27,027 nucleotides of DNA from CAYZHV01 sp046541355 (lineage in GTDB: Bacteria; Spirochaetota; Spirochaetia; DSM-27196; Alkalispirochaetaceae), in NCBI GenBank assembly GCA_046541355.1, contig JBKHDM010000041.1:1-27027 (forward strand). The letters are read 5' to 3'. The translations under genes and the position numbers were made by a program. Below the pieces are notes generated by a model. That model was not told the origin of the DNA. It saw nothing but the letters and a program-made list of their open reading frames with translations, and made no database searches. Below, in pieces: positions 7,986-16,856 of the stretch (position 1 is the stretch's first letter; every line of letters starts with the position of its first letter).

Positions 7986-10900
7986 TCAGTATGAGAATCC
8001 CCAGGAGAAGGTGAAGACGTTGTCACGTATAAAGAGCTCCTCCGGGTTATTGGGAGCAAAATTCCACTCCAGCAAGAAAAAGGGTGTCTGCCATTCTAAA
8101 CGAATCTCGGGATCTATCAAGACCCCACCGAGGGACTGGATATCCTCCTCCCGCCGCGCCTGGATGTCTCGGGCGGGGTCCGCCTGGAGCTGTACGAGCA
8201 TCTCGAGAAACAGCTCATCCCCGAGGTAGCGCCCGAGAAAGACGGAGGTGTTGTTGAGATAGCTTCCGAGGGAAGGAAATGCCTCCTCCCGGGCGAGGCT
8301 CTCCTCTTCGGGTATCTGACTCTGCTCCTCGATTGCCGAGGCGACGATGTTCTGAAATATCTGTGTTCTGACGCTGAACAGGTCGAGATCGAGGGCGCTG
8401 CGCACGTTATCCTCGAACTCCCGCATCACCCCGAACTGGGTGAGGATGTCGCTGGTCGAAAGGAGGGCTGAGGAGACGTCCACACTCCCCTCCTCGTCCT
8501 GGGCGAGAATGTTTCCTCCGAGGATGCCGACGATCTCGGCGGTGGACAGGGGGGGTGAGCTCTCGAAGCGGGGGGAGAAGTCGCTTAACCGCTCGTTGTT
8601 GGAGACAAGATAAATCCGTACCGGCCCCTCGGGAGTCGCCTCCCGCAGCTCAGCTCGTATCGAGACTCTCGGGTCGAAGGAGTCCTCGGTCTCATCAAAG
8701 ATGATCTGCCCCTCCCGGATGTAGAAGCTCCGGTCAAAGTAGAAAACATCGCCACTCTGCATGCTCACCTCTCCCTCGAGGGAGAAGGTTCCCGCATCGC
8801 TGTCGGCGGTTATCGATACCTCCTGCTGGGTGGCGATATTGCTGCGGAGGACCGGAATCTCGGTGTTCGGCCAGACGAACTGGACTCCCCGTCCACTGAC
8901 TATGTCGAGATCGAGGGAGATATTGCCCGCTCCCTCCGTCGCCTCCTCCGCGTTCAGGGAGGTGACCGCAAGACGAACACTCTGGCCGATTACCCGCCCC
9001 TCTACCCGGGCACCGACGGCGTCGCCGGAAAGACGGATATCCCCGGCGGTAAACCCCTCGAGGACGATCGGTCCGACGGTGCCGTCCACCGGCACCGAGC
9101 GCTCCTCGTCAATCGCGATGTCCATACGGTATCCCTCGAGGGAGAGCCGGTTCAGGAGCACCGTCGCCTCCACGACCGCCTCTCCACTACCTATCGGCAC
9201 GGCGGTCCGGGTCAGCCGGATCGCCTTCTCCTCGAAGATGACTCCGGCGTCAAAGGGGCCGATGGTGTCGCCGACGGGATCGGCGGTTATCTCAAACCCG
9301 CGAAGGTGGAGGGATCCGAACAGATCCGGGTCCCGCAGGGGGCCGACAACGCGCAGCGCCCCGGTTATGCTCCCGGCGTCGAGAAACTCCTCGGAAACCG
9401 GGAGTCGGGTATAGAGATCGGAAACGGAGAGGTCGATACCGCTTACCGTTGCCTCGACCTCCCCGTCCCGGAAGGAGCCTTCGAAGTTTGCCTGAACCGG
9501 GAGGGGGGCGCGGGCGAAGCCGGCAAAGGAGCCGCTCTCCCGATTGAAGCGCACCTCGACTCCCTGCCGGTACCAGCCGGAGAGGGTGAGGGTGTTCTCC
9601 CGGTAGCGGACCGCCAAGCTTCTGCGCCCGGTATCGGCGCTCTCCAACGGCTCGAAGCCCTCCATCGACAGTTCTCCCTCGACCGAAAGGAGGTCGAAGA
9701 GCGCTCCCTCCCGGAACGGGGGAACCTCATAATCAAGGTCGAGCTGCCCGGTTAGTCTGCTCTCCCGGCCGATGGCGCTGTTCTCGAGGCTGAAAAGCCC
9801 GGTGAGCCTTTCATCCGCGGACTCGAGGAGCAGCTCCTCCACTCGCATCTGGTAGGTGGAATAGGCGATGTCCGCCTGCCTCAGGGTGAGCGTTTCCTCC
9901 CGGTAAGCACCCTCCCCGGAAAAGGTAAGCTCCTCCGTCGCGATGCCCGCCTCGTTACTGCGAAAGGAGACGGTCGCCCTTGGATCGCTGAAGCTGCCCG
10001 AGACGCTTCCTTCGAGATCGACTCCGCCCCGGATGTTGTCGACGCCGAGGCGGGCGAAGGGTATCTGCACCGCCTCGAGGTCCGCTGAGAGTTCTCCCTC
10101 CCCGTAGCGCCCGGAAAGCTCGTAAAGCTCCTCCCCCTCCGTCGACTCCAGCCGGGCGTTTACCGTCAGATCAACCGGTAGGGCGGACTCCCACCGGGCG
10201 CTTCCCTCTCCCACCAGCCGGGATACCGAATCGTTGTACTCGATCGAGGTGAGATCAACCCCCGAGGGATCCGCCCTTCCTGCGATGAGAACCCGCCCCG
10301 GCGACCCTGAGGCCATGAGGCTCGCACCGTCGAGCTCGATCCGGCGGAGTCGCACCTCCCAGTCGGCGGCGCTCGAGTAGAGGCCGTCGAGTCGAAAGGT
10401 GAGGTCTCCCTCCTCCTCGGCGAGGGGAACAGGAATGTCGCGCCCTCGGAGGCTGAAAAGAATCCTCCCGTCCCTCCCCTGATACACTCTGCCGTCCAAC
10501 CCGTAGCCTCCGGAGAAGACGAAGCTGTCCCCCGGGGTGTACAGACCGCGCAGGGAGTACTCGATCCCCTCCACGTCGAGGTCGAGCTCCATGTCCGTGG
10601 TGCCCCCGGAGGCGAAGTTGGCAAAGAAGCTTCCCGACCCCTCATAGCCGGCAAACCCGCCGAGGATATCCTCGAGAAACAAGGTTCCCTGGTCGTAGGT
10701 GAGGTTGAGGGAGAGGTAGGTGTTGAAGTCCTCGGTGTCGTAGAGGGAGAGGAAGGGGGCTCTGACAAAGAGCCCGTCATCGGTCAACCGCATCCGCAGC
10801 CGGGTGTCGAGGCGGTAGCGGCCGTCGGGAATCGCGGCGGCGGCCTCGGCGAACCTCCCGTCGAAGCTTGCGAGGGCCTCGGCGAGCTCGTCGAGGGAGA

Positions 10901-12329
10901 CCTCCTCCACCTCCCCGTCAAAGCTTATCAGACCCGGCCCCCCGATCGTCCCGGAGCCGCGCAGCATGCCTCGACGGTCCGGATTGAGGCCGACGGCGAG
11001 GGTGAAGGAGGCGTTCTCCTCGGCGAGGAGGGAGTTGAGATCGAAGGAGCCTGAGACGCCGTAGAGGGTGGTACCCCGGATGGTAATCGCCTCCGCCGAA
11101 AGCCCCTGCCCCCTCCCCCGGGGAGCGAGGGAGAGGGAGCCTGTGACCGGCGGCAGCTCGGCGTAGGAGAACCCCCGGAGGGTCAGGTCGCCGGCGGCGA
11201 GTCGATCGGCGATACCGACCCGGCCGGTGTAGCGGGCGGTTCCCCCGGAGGAGCTGAGGACCTCGAGCTCCTCCACCCTCGCCTCCCGGGGTGTGCCGGA
11301 GGCGACCAGGGAGAGTGCAACCGGTTCCGGGAGCGGCCCCGGGGGAACCTGAATATCCATGTCCAGGGCGTACTCGGTCTCCCCCTCCCCGCCGAAACGG
11401 AGCTCCCCGGTACCGGTGAGGCGGGAGTCGAGCCACTCCTGAGCCTCGGCGAGGGGCGGACCGGGAGCGATAACCGCCCCGGGGACAAAATCGTCCGCCT
11501 CGAGGAAGAGGCGGATATCATCACCACCGTAGTCGAGGCGAAGGTCGAAGGGTTCGGCGTCCTGCTTTTTCGTGACGCTCCACTGCTCCCGCTCCTTGGT
11601 GACATCAAAGGCGAGGGGCTCCGCCACCAGGTGGGTGCCGAACAGCCGCCCCAGGGTGACCTCACCGTCGAGGTGCTGAAAACCCCGGGAGGTGGTGAGC
11701 TGAACGGCGGTCTGGCTCTCTATCTCCACCTCACGATTCTCGCCGGTCGCCGCGACCACCCGGGTCTGGAGGTCGGCGAAGATGTCCGGGTCCTGCAGCC
11801 GCACCTCTCCGGCGATATTGGTCAGCCCGAGGGTCCCCTCATCCCGGATCAGCCGGATCTCCACCTCCCGGAGGGAGAGGGTGAGGTCCTCGGGAAACAG
11901 ACCGCGCCCGAAGACGGCCTCCTGGACATTCTCTATGAACTCCCGGTCCCGGCGAAAGTCGATTTCCAGGAACGCCTCCTCGATGATGAGCTCCTGGACA
12001 ACTCCCTGGACATCTCCGGCCACGATTGCCGGAATACTGTAGGCTGCCCGGGCGTGATCGATCCGCAGCGTCTCGTTCCGGGGGCCGTCAATCTCGAGGC
12101 CGAAGATCTCGAGGGTTCCAAAAACCGAAGGGGCGAGACGCTCATAGCTGAGAGGACGGCCGAGGGCCCGGGAGAGGGAGCTGGTTATCTCATGTCGAAC
12201 CCCGTCAAACTGGGCGTAGAGCAGATCGCGCACCGCCGGGGTGAGCACGCCGAGGGAGGCGATCGCCAGGGTGAGGAGAGCGAGATTACGGTACTTCTTT
12301 ACAATTTCGCCTATAACCCTTCGACGCAT
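7986..12329 (-). CDS. tamB: Translocation and assembly module protein TamB
   Basis: Very large (1447 residues) inner-membrane-anchored periplasmic protein of the TamB/AsmA-like bridge family. These proteins connect inner and outer membrane and take part in barrel assembly or lipid transfer. An N-terminal signal anchor (about residues 10-35) follows a basic MRRRVIGEIVKKYR. A long beta-rich region with repeated short strands comes next. The C terminus has the family's DUF490 block: IIFDETEDSFDPRVSI, RIYLVSNNERLSDF, FESSPPLSTAEIVGILGG. It ends with a WNF...FTFSWGF strand similar to an outer-membrane tail. The ATG is preceded by AGGAAAGGG. It is first in the tamB-bamA-skp-mutS unit and is divergent from tmk across 53 bp. 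Association with bamA supports the function. Family assignment is strong from length, anchor and C-terminal domain. Confidence 0.92.
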   Translation of the reverse strand: MRRRVIGEIVKKYRNLALLTLAIASLGVLTPAVRDLLYAQFDGVRHEITSSLSRALGRPLSYERLAPSVFGTLEIFGLEIDGPRNETLRIDHARAAYSIPAIVAGDVQGVVQELIIEEAFLEIDFRRDREFIENVQEAVFGRGLFPEDLTLSLREVEIRLIRDEGTLGLTNIAGEVRLQDPDIFADLQTRVVAATGENREVEIESQTAVQLTTSRGFQHLDGEVTLGRLFGTHLVAEPLAFDVTKEREQWSVTKKQDAEPFDLRLDYGGDDIRLFLEADDFVPGAVIAPGPPLAEAQEWLDSRLTGTGELRFGGEGETEYALDMDIQVPPGPLPEPVALSLVASGTPREARVEELEVLSSSGGTARYTGRVGIADRLAAGDLTLRGFSYAELPPVTGSLSLAPRGRGQGLSAEAITIRGTTLYGVSGSFDLNSLLAEENASFTLAVGLNPDRRGMLRGSGTIGGPGLISFDGEVEEVSLDELAEALASFDGRFAEAAAAIPDGRYRLDTRLRMRLTDDGLFVRAPFLSLYDTEDFNTYLSLNLTYDQGTLFLEDILGGFAGYEGSGSFFANFASGGTTDMELDLDVEGIEYSLRGLYTPGDSFVFSGGYGLDGRVYQGRDGRILFSLRGRDIPVPLAEEEGDLTFRLDGLYSSAADWEVRLRRIELDGASLMASGSPGRVLIAGRADPSGVDLTSIEYNDSVSRLVGEGSARWESALPVDLTVNARLESTEGEELYELSGRYGEGELSADLEAVQIPFARLGVDNIRGGVDLEGSVSGSFSDPRATVSFRSNEAGIATEELTFSGEGAYREETLTLRQADIAYSTYQMRVEELLLESADERLTGLFSLENSAIGRESRLTGQLDLDYEVPPFREGALFDLLSVEGELSMEGFEPLESADTGRRSLAVRYRENTLTLSGWYRQGVEVRFNRESGSFAGFARAPLPVQANFEGSFRDGEVEATVSGIDLSVSDLYTRLPVSEEFLDAGSITGALRVVGPLRDPDLFGSLHLRGFEITADPVGDTIGPFDAGVIFEEKAIRLTRTAVPIGSGEAVVEATVLLNRLSLEGYRMDIAIDEERSVPVDGTVGPIVLEGFTAGDIRLSGDAVGARVEGRVIGQSVRLAVTSLNAEEATEGAGNISLDLDIVSGRGVQFVWPNTEIPVLRSNIATQQEVSITADSDAGTFSLEGEVSMQSGDVFYFDRSFYIREGQIIFDETEDSFDPRVSIRAELREATPEGPVRIYLVSNNERLSDFSPRFESSPPLSTAEIVGILGGNILAQDEEGSVDVSSALLSTSDILTQFGVMREFEDNVRSALDLDLFSVRTQIFQNIVASAIEEQSQIPEEESLAREEAFPSLGSYLNNTSVFLGRYLGDELFLEMLVQLQADPARDIQARREEDIQSLGGVLIDPEIRLEWQTPFFLLEWNFAPNNPEELFIRDNVFTFSWGFSY

Positions 12330-12382
12330 CTACCCTTTCCTAGTACTCTAATGTACCACGCAATAATTTCAGGAGAGAAGTA

Positions 12383-13000
12383 GTGTCGGAACTGGCCGTT
12401 CTTTCGCGCTTTATCGCCATCGAGGGGTTGGACGGTGCGGGAACCAGTACCCAGGCGGAGGCGCTCACCGAAGCCCTCGATGGGGATGTCTGGCGGACCT
12501 TCGAGCCCACCGACGGGGAGATAGGCAGTCTCATACGCCGAATCCTCGGCAAAGAGGTAGCCGCCACCCCTCAGACGGTGGCTCATCTCTACGCCGCCGA
12601 CCGGGCGGAGCACCTCTACCGCCCGCAGACCGGCATCCTCAGCCGGCTCGAGGCAGGAGCAACGGTTGTTACCGACCGCTACCTCTTCTCCTCCCTCGCC
12701 TACCAGAGCGTGGAGTGCGGATTCGACTTCGTACTGACCTTGAACGCCTCCTTTCCCCTGCCTCGGCACCTCTTTTACCTCGATATCGATCCCTCGGTGG
12801 GAGAAAAGCGGCTGGCAACGAGGAGTTTTCGGGACATCTACGAGGAGACCTCTTTTCAGGAGAAGGTACACCATCTCTACGAGCGCACCCTCGACCATTT
12901 CACGGGCACCGGCGTTGAGATCCATCGTATTGACGGGACCCTCGAGGTGGAGACGATCACAAGGAGTATCCTCGCCGCGCTCCCCCGGCATCCGGCCTGA
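12383..13000 (+). CDS. tmk: Thymidylate kinase (dTMP kinase)
   Basis: Phosphorylates dTMP to dTDP for DNA synthesis; 205 residues, the usual size. Family signatures are IEGLDGAGTSTQ (P-loop, about residues 13-24), FEPTDGEIG, and the thymidine-site motif TDRYLFSSLAYQ near residue 94. The GTG start has AGGAGAG at 12371-12377 as a well-spaced ribosome site. An oddity is that the P-loop reads GxxGxGTST, with Thr21 where almost all P-loop kinases have the phosphate-binding Lys. The rest of the fold is intact, so this looks like a working but variant enzyme rather than a decayed copy. It is divergent from tamB; the secreted protein at 13052 follows on the same strand. Confidence 0.92.
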   Translation: MSELAVLSRFIAIEGLDGAGTSTQAEALTEALDGDVWRTFEPTDGEIGSLIRRILGKEVAATPQTVAHLYAADRAEHLYRPQTGILSRLEAGATVVTDRYLFSSLAYQSVECGFDFVLTLNASFPLPRHLFYLDIDPSVGEKRLATRSFRDIYEETSFQEKVHHLYERTLDHFTGTGVEIHRIDGTLEVETITRSILAALPRHPA

Positions 13001-13014
13001 GACGGCGCCCATCG

Positions 13015-13045
13015 TCTACAGTAAGCCGGGAGGATCACCGATAGT
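13015..13045 (+). promoter_or_regulatory. Weak possible promoter before the secreted protein at 13052
   Basis: TCTACA (13015-13020), a 19-bp spacer, and GATAGT (13040-13045). The -10-like element ends 6 nt before the GTG start, so a transcript from it would be essentially leaderless. Each hexamer matches consensus at only four of six bases. GGGAGGA at 13028-13034 is about 17 nt from the GTG, too far for a normal ribosome site. This is a weak call. Confidence 0.2.
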
Positions 13046-13051
13046 TAGAGT

Positions 13052-13657
13052 GTGAAAGGTAGAGTAGCCGCCCTCACCCTTCTTCTCGCCCTCCTGGTAC
13101 AGCCGCAGCTGCCCGCCTACCGTCTGATCTATAAAGAACAGCTCTACGAGCTCTACCACGTGCACCTCTACCAGTATCCCGAACGGATCAAGGAGAACAT
13201 CTACTGGCTCGAGCAGGCGCAGGCGGCGGACTTTGCCAACCCTCTCAACGCCCTCGCGAGGGTGGAGAATCAGCGAGAATGGGAGTGGTACCGCTACCTC
13301 TTTTCCATGCACGTAAACCTGAAACTCACCGAGCTCTACCTGCGCTGGGGAAGCAAGTACAACAAGGAGGAGGCGTACTTCTTCAACTACCCCTTCAGGG
13401 ATGAGAACCTCGAGAGCCTGGAGATCGCCGAGTCCCTCTTCGAGGAGGCACGCTACTACTGGGGCGAGGCGCAGCGCTGGTCCCGGGAGGCCTCCGGTTT
13501 TCGCTGGATAAACCTCGAGGAGATCCAGAACTGGGAGGACGAGCACCATCGGATCGAAACCGGCCGCCTCGACTACGGCGCGATAATCGACCGCCATATC
13601 CAGCGACTCCGGCAGGTGCGTGCCGCCTTCGAGGGGATGGACGAAACCACCTACTGA
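13052..13657 (+). CDS. Secreted helical protein of unknown function
   Basis: Not assigned to a named family. The 201-residue product has a clear signal peptide (about residues 1-22, core LTLLLALLVQ, likely cut after LPA). The mature part is strikingly rich in Tyr, Trp, Glu, Arg and Leu and looks all-helical. Conserved-looking stretches include YELYHVHLYQYPERIKENI, ENQREWEWYRYLF and LRWGSKYNKEEAYFF. It has no lipobox and no further membrane segments, so it is probably soluble in the periplasm. The GTG start is forced by a TAG at 13046-13048 in the same frame, and no ordinary Shine-Dalgarno precedes it. It follows tmk by 51 nt on the same strand and is convergent with queA. I have an impression of similar proteins in other spirochaetes but could not verify it. 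Confidence 0.75.
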   Translation: MKGRVAALTLLLALLVQPQLPAYRLIYKEQLYELYHVHLYQYPERIKENIYWLEQAQAADFANPLNALARVENQREWEWYRYLFSMHVNLKLTELYLRWGSKYNKEEAYFFNYPFRDENLESLEIAESLFEEARYYWGEAQRWSREASGFRWINLEEIQNWEDEHHRIETGRLDYGAIIDRHIQRLRQVRAAFEGMDETTY

Positions 13658-13722
13658 GCCCTTCGCCCCGCCCGCGGATCTCCGCTCCCGACCGAGTCCG
13701 AAGGTCCGGATGCGGCAAGCTC

Positions 13723-14748
13723 CTATTTCATGATCATCGCGTCGCCGTAACTGAAGAACCGGTAGCGTTCCCGGACCGCGTGGTTGTACCAGCGCAGAAT
13801 CTGCTCCCGCCCGGCAAAGGCGGCAACGAGCATCAGGAGTGTCGACTCCGGCGTGTGGAAGTTGGTAAAAAGCTGGTCCACCACACCAAAACGGTAGCCA
13901 GGGTAGATAAAGATGTCGGTTTCCTGAAGTCCCCGGCGCAACCGCCCCTCCTCCGGGGACCAGGCTGCCTCGAGGGAGCGAAGGGAGGTGGTTCCCACGG
14001 CGAGGACCGGCCTCCCCTCCTTCTTTGCCCGCTCCACAGCGGAAGCCGTCTGATCGGTGAGGGTAAACTCCTCGGTGTGCATTTTATGCTCCTCCACCTG
14101 TTCCGATGTCACCGGCAGAAAGGTGCCCAGACCGACATGAAGGGTGAGAAACTGGATTTCCACCTCCCGCTCCCGGAGTCGGGCGAGAATCTCCTCGGTA
14201 AAGTGGAGGCCCGCGGTCGGGGCCGCGACTGATCCGGTTTTTCCGGCGTAGATCGTCTGGTATCGTTCGGCGTCCTCCGGCGCGTCCTCTCGCTTGATGT
14301 AGGGCGGCAGGGGGACGTGGCCGTTGCGCTCGAGATACTGCTCGTCCACGGTAGCGGTAAAGCGGACCCGCCGCTCCCGCCCGTCCACGGAGACGATCCA
14401 GCCCTCCACCCCCTCGGGAAAGGTGTAGCGACGACCGACCCGCTGCCTCTTGCCCTTGTTGACCGTCACTATCCAGTCGAGGGAATCGACGGGTCTCAGC
14501 AGTAGAAACTCCACCTCCGAGCTGCCTCCCTCAGGCCGCCCGTAGAGTCGCGCCTTGCGGACCCGGGAGTCGTTGAAAACCATAACCGTTCCCGCCTCGA
14601 TGTGCTCAGGCAGATCGGATACCGCGGAGTCGATCACCGATCCGTCCTTTCGGTGCGCGATCATGAGGCGACTCGTACCCCGCTCCGCCCTCGGATGCTG
14701 GGCGATTAGTTCTTCGGGCAGGTCAAAAGAGAAGGCTCTGGTCTCCAC
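13723..14748 (-). CDS. queA: tRNA preQ1(34) S-adenosylmethionine ribosyltransferase-isomerase QueA
   Basis: Transfers the ribose of S-adenosylmethionine to preQ1 in tRNA, giving epoxyqueuosine at the wobble base. The 341 residues match the family length. Characteristic segments are FDLPEELIAQHP at the N terminus, MVFNDSRVRKARL, the central HVPLPPYIKR, SVAAPTAGLHFT, LHVGLGTFLPV, and FTNFHTPESTLLMLVAAF near the end. The GTG start at 14748 is supported by GGAGGA 8 nt upstream. It lies inside ruvB, so the two genes overlap by 26 bp. It is the last gene of the long minus-strand operon. ruvB-queA adjacency is common in bacteria. Confidence 0.95.
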   Translation of the reverse strand: METRAFSFDLPEELIAQHPRAERGTSRLMIAHRKDGSVIDSAVSDLPEHIEAGTVMVFNDSRVRKARLYGRPEGGSSEVEFLLLRPVDSLDWIVTVNKGKRQRVGRRYTFPEGVEGWIVSVDGRERRVRFTATVDEQYLERNGHVPLPPYIKREDAPEDAERYQTIYAGKTGSVAAPTAGLHFTEEILARLREREVEIQFLTLHVGLGTFLPVTSEQVEEHKMHTEEFTLTDQTASAVERAKKEGRPVLAVGTTSLRSLEAAWSPEEGRLRRGLQETDIFIYPGYRFGVVDQLFTNFHTPESTLLMLVAAFAGREQILRWYNHAVRERYRFFSYGDAMIMK

Positions 14749-15745
14749 CAGGGGAATCCTCCATTCCGAGTAGTTTTCTTGCCATGGGAGTCACGATACG
14801 GCCCCGGGGTGTGCGCTGCAGAAGCCCTCGCTGGATCAGGTAGGGCTCGTAGAAGTCCTCGAGGGATTCGATCCCCTCACCCACCGAAATTGCGAGGGTC
14901 TCCGCGCCCACCGGCCCGCCGCCGTAGTTCTCGACAATCGTGCGCAGGATCACCCGGTCATGCTCCTCGAGACCCATGGTGTCGATGCCGAGCCGGCGCA
15001 TTCCCTCCTCGACCACCGCTATTGTCACCTCTCCCGGGCCGAGGACCTGGGCGAAGTCCCGCATCCGGCGCAGAAGGCGGTTTGCGATCCGGGGTGTGCC
15101 CCGGGAGGAGCGAGCGAGGAGGAGGTAGGCGTTCTCCGCCACCGGAACGTCGAGGATCTCCGCGGATCTGCGCAGGATCGCGACGATATCCTCCTCGGTG
15201 TAGAAATTGAGGCGGGTGGTGATCCCGAAGCGGGTAAACAGCGGCGCCGCTACCGCTCCCGGCCGGGTGGTTGCGCCGACAAGGGTGAACCGTGGCAGGG
15301 GGATCCGGATTGTCCTCGCCGCGGGCCCCTGGCCGATGACCCAGTCGATCTCGAAGTCCTCCATGGCGATGTAGAGCATCTCCTCGAGGGCGGGCTTGAG
15401 ACGGTGAATTTCGTCGATAAAGAAGAGGGAGCCCGGGGGCAGTGTCGTCAGGATGCCGGCGAGATCCTTCGGTTTCTCCAGGGCGGGAGCGGAGGTCGCC
15501 TTGAACTCTCCCCGCATCTCCCGAGCCATAATCCCCGCGAGGGTGGTCTTGCCCAATCCCGGGGGACCGCTGAGAAAGACGTGGTCCAGGGGCTCCTCCC
15601 TCTCCCGGGCGGCGGTGATGAAAACCCGGAGATTCTCCTTTATCTCCTTCTGCCCCTGAAACTCCTCCAGTCGCTGCGGCCTGAGACGGATCTCCGCCTC
15701 ATCGTCGGCTCCCGGGGCGGGATGGAGCGGGTGATCATCGCTCAC
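14723..15745 (-). CDS. ruvB: Holliday junction branch migration helicase RuvB
   Basis: AAA+ motor that drives branch migration of Holliday junctions with RuvA; 340 residues. Walker A GPPGLGKT sits at residues 60-67 and Walker B FFIDEIH near 108-114. The sensor region GATTRPG follows, then the winged-helix part with RTPRGR near the C terminus. The N-terminal LRPQRLEEFQGQ is the usual RuvB opening. The GTG start is preceded by a very strong AGGAGGAGG. The gene begins 11 nt after the ruvA stop, and its end overlaps queA. Confidence 0.97.
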   Translation of the reverse strand: MSDDHPLHPAPGADDEAEIRLRPQRLEEFQGQKEIKENLRVFITAAREREEPLDHVFLSGPPGLGKTTLAGIMAREMRGEFKATSAPALEKPKDLAGILTTLPPGSLFFIDEIHRLKPALEEMLYIAMEDFEIDWVIGQGPAARTIRIPLPRFTLVGATTRPGAVAAPLFTRFGITTRLNFYTEEDIVAILRRSAEILDVPVAENAYLLLARSSRGTPRIANRLLRRMRDFAQVLGPGEVTIAVVEEGMRRLGIDTMGLEEHDRVILRTIVENYGGGPVGAETLAISVGEGIESLEDFYEPYLIQRGLLQRTPRGRIVTPMARKLLGMEDSPGGDQSLLF

Positions 15746-15756
15746 GTCTCCTCCTC

Positions 15757-16356
15757 CTAACTCAGCTCGATAATGGAGCGGCGAAACAGCTCCTGTTCCC
15801 GCTCGTTATCGGGCATCCGGATCTTTGAAAGCTCCTCGGCGATCCGGCCGAGGGCGTTCCGGGCCAGACGCCGATCGTACCCCATTTCTACCAGAGCTTC
15901 GAGGATTTCGCCATGGGGCTCCTTGCCGGAGGAGTCGGTGGTCCCAGGGGAAACGACCAGGCGGCCCTGCATTGCCAGAAGAATTTTCTGGGCGGTCTTT
16001 CTGCCGAGGCCTTTGATATGGATGAGGGAGTCGATGTCCCCCTCCTCCACGCTCTGTAGAAATCGGTCCACCGTTGTGCCTGAGAGGATCCGAATCGCCT
16101 GTTTCGCCCCGATGCCGTCCACCTTGATCAGGTCGAAGAAGAGGGATCGTTCCCCCTCGGTGGCGAAGCCGAAAAGCGTTATGCCGTCGTCCCTGCTCTG
16201 GAGGTAGGTGTAGACGGTTATCTCCTCCCCCCGACGGCTCATCACCGTACGGATGGTCGGAGCGCTCGCCTCGATCTGCCAGTGGATCGCACCGGTGACG
16301 AGAATGATCGCCGAGGGTGTGGCTCCCTCGACCCTGCCGGTCAGCGCGTGGATCAC
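15757..16356 (-). CDS. ruvA: Holliday junction DNA helicase subunit RuvA
   Basis: Tetrameric junction-binding subunit that loads RuvB; 199 residues. The opening MIHALTGRVEGA is the expected start of domain I. The helix-hairpin-helix region contains LIHIKGLGRKTAQKILL, and a short C-terminal three-helix domain follows the linker. It starts with GTG in a GTGA overlap with the ruvC stop, a sign of translational coupling. The order ruvC-ruvA-ruvB places all three resolvasome genes together. Confidence 0.96.
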   Translation of the reverse strand: MIHALTGRVEGATPSAIILVTGAIHWQIEASAPTIRTVMSRRGEEITVYTYLQSRDDGITLFGFATEGERSLFFDLIKVDGIGAKQAIRILSGTTVDRFLQSVEEGDIDSLIHIKGLGRKTAQKILLAMQGRLVVSPGTTDSSGKEPHGEILEALVEMGYDRRLARNALGRIAEELSKIRMPDNEREQELFRRSIIELS

Positions 16357-16856
16357 GTTCCCCCTCCTTCGATGAGATCCGCCCCGAGGCGGGTATGGTG
16401 GTAGGTTATGGCCGCGGCGAGGGCGTCGGCCGCATGGTCCGGCTTTGGTATCTCCGGAAGGGCGAGAAGCAGGCGAACCAGCTCCTGAACCTGCTCCTTC
16501 GCCGCCCGGCCGTGGCCGACGAGGGCCTGCTTTATCGCCTGAGGCGGGTACTCCGCGGCGAGTATCCCCGCCTGGGCGAGAAGTAGCATCGCCACCCCCC
16601 GGGCCTGGGCGACGGGGATGGCGCTGGTGATGTTTTTGGCGAAGTAAATGCTCTCGATCGCCGCGAACCGGGGGCGCGCCCCGTCGCAGATGCTCTCGAG
16701 CTCGTTGTGGATCTTCAGGAGCCGCTCGCCGGTAGGTGCTGCCGCGTCGGTCCTGATCACCCCGTGGCCGATATATCTGAGGGTGTTCGCCCGGGCATCG
16801 ATGAGGCCCCAGCCGGTGGCGGCGAGACCCGGGTCGATGCCGAGGATTACCGCCAT
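16353..16856 (-). CDS. ruvC: Crossover junction endodeoxyribonuclease RuvC
   Basis: Dimeric nuclease that resolves Holliday junctions; 167 residues. The acidic metal site is visible: Asp8 in GIDPG, Glu68 in AIESIYFAKN, and His141/Asp144 in DHAADALA. The His variant at the third position is also found in Thermus RuvC. The ATG follows directly on the yebC stop (TGA then ATG, no gap), without a separate strong ribosome site, so coupling to yebC is likely. Confidence 0.96.
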   Translation of the reverse strand: MAVILGIDPGLAATGWGLIDARANTLRYIGHGVIRTDAAAPTGERLLKIHNELESICDGARPRFAAIESIYFAKNITSAIPVAQARGVAMLLLAQAGILAAEYPPQAIKQALVGHGRAAKEQVQELVRLLLALPEIPKPDHAADALAAAITYHHTRLGADLIEGGGT

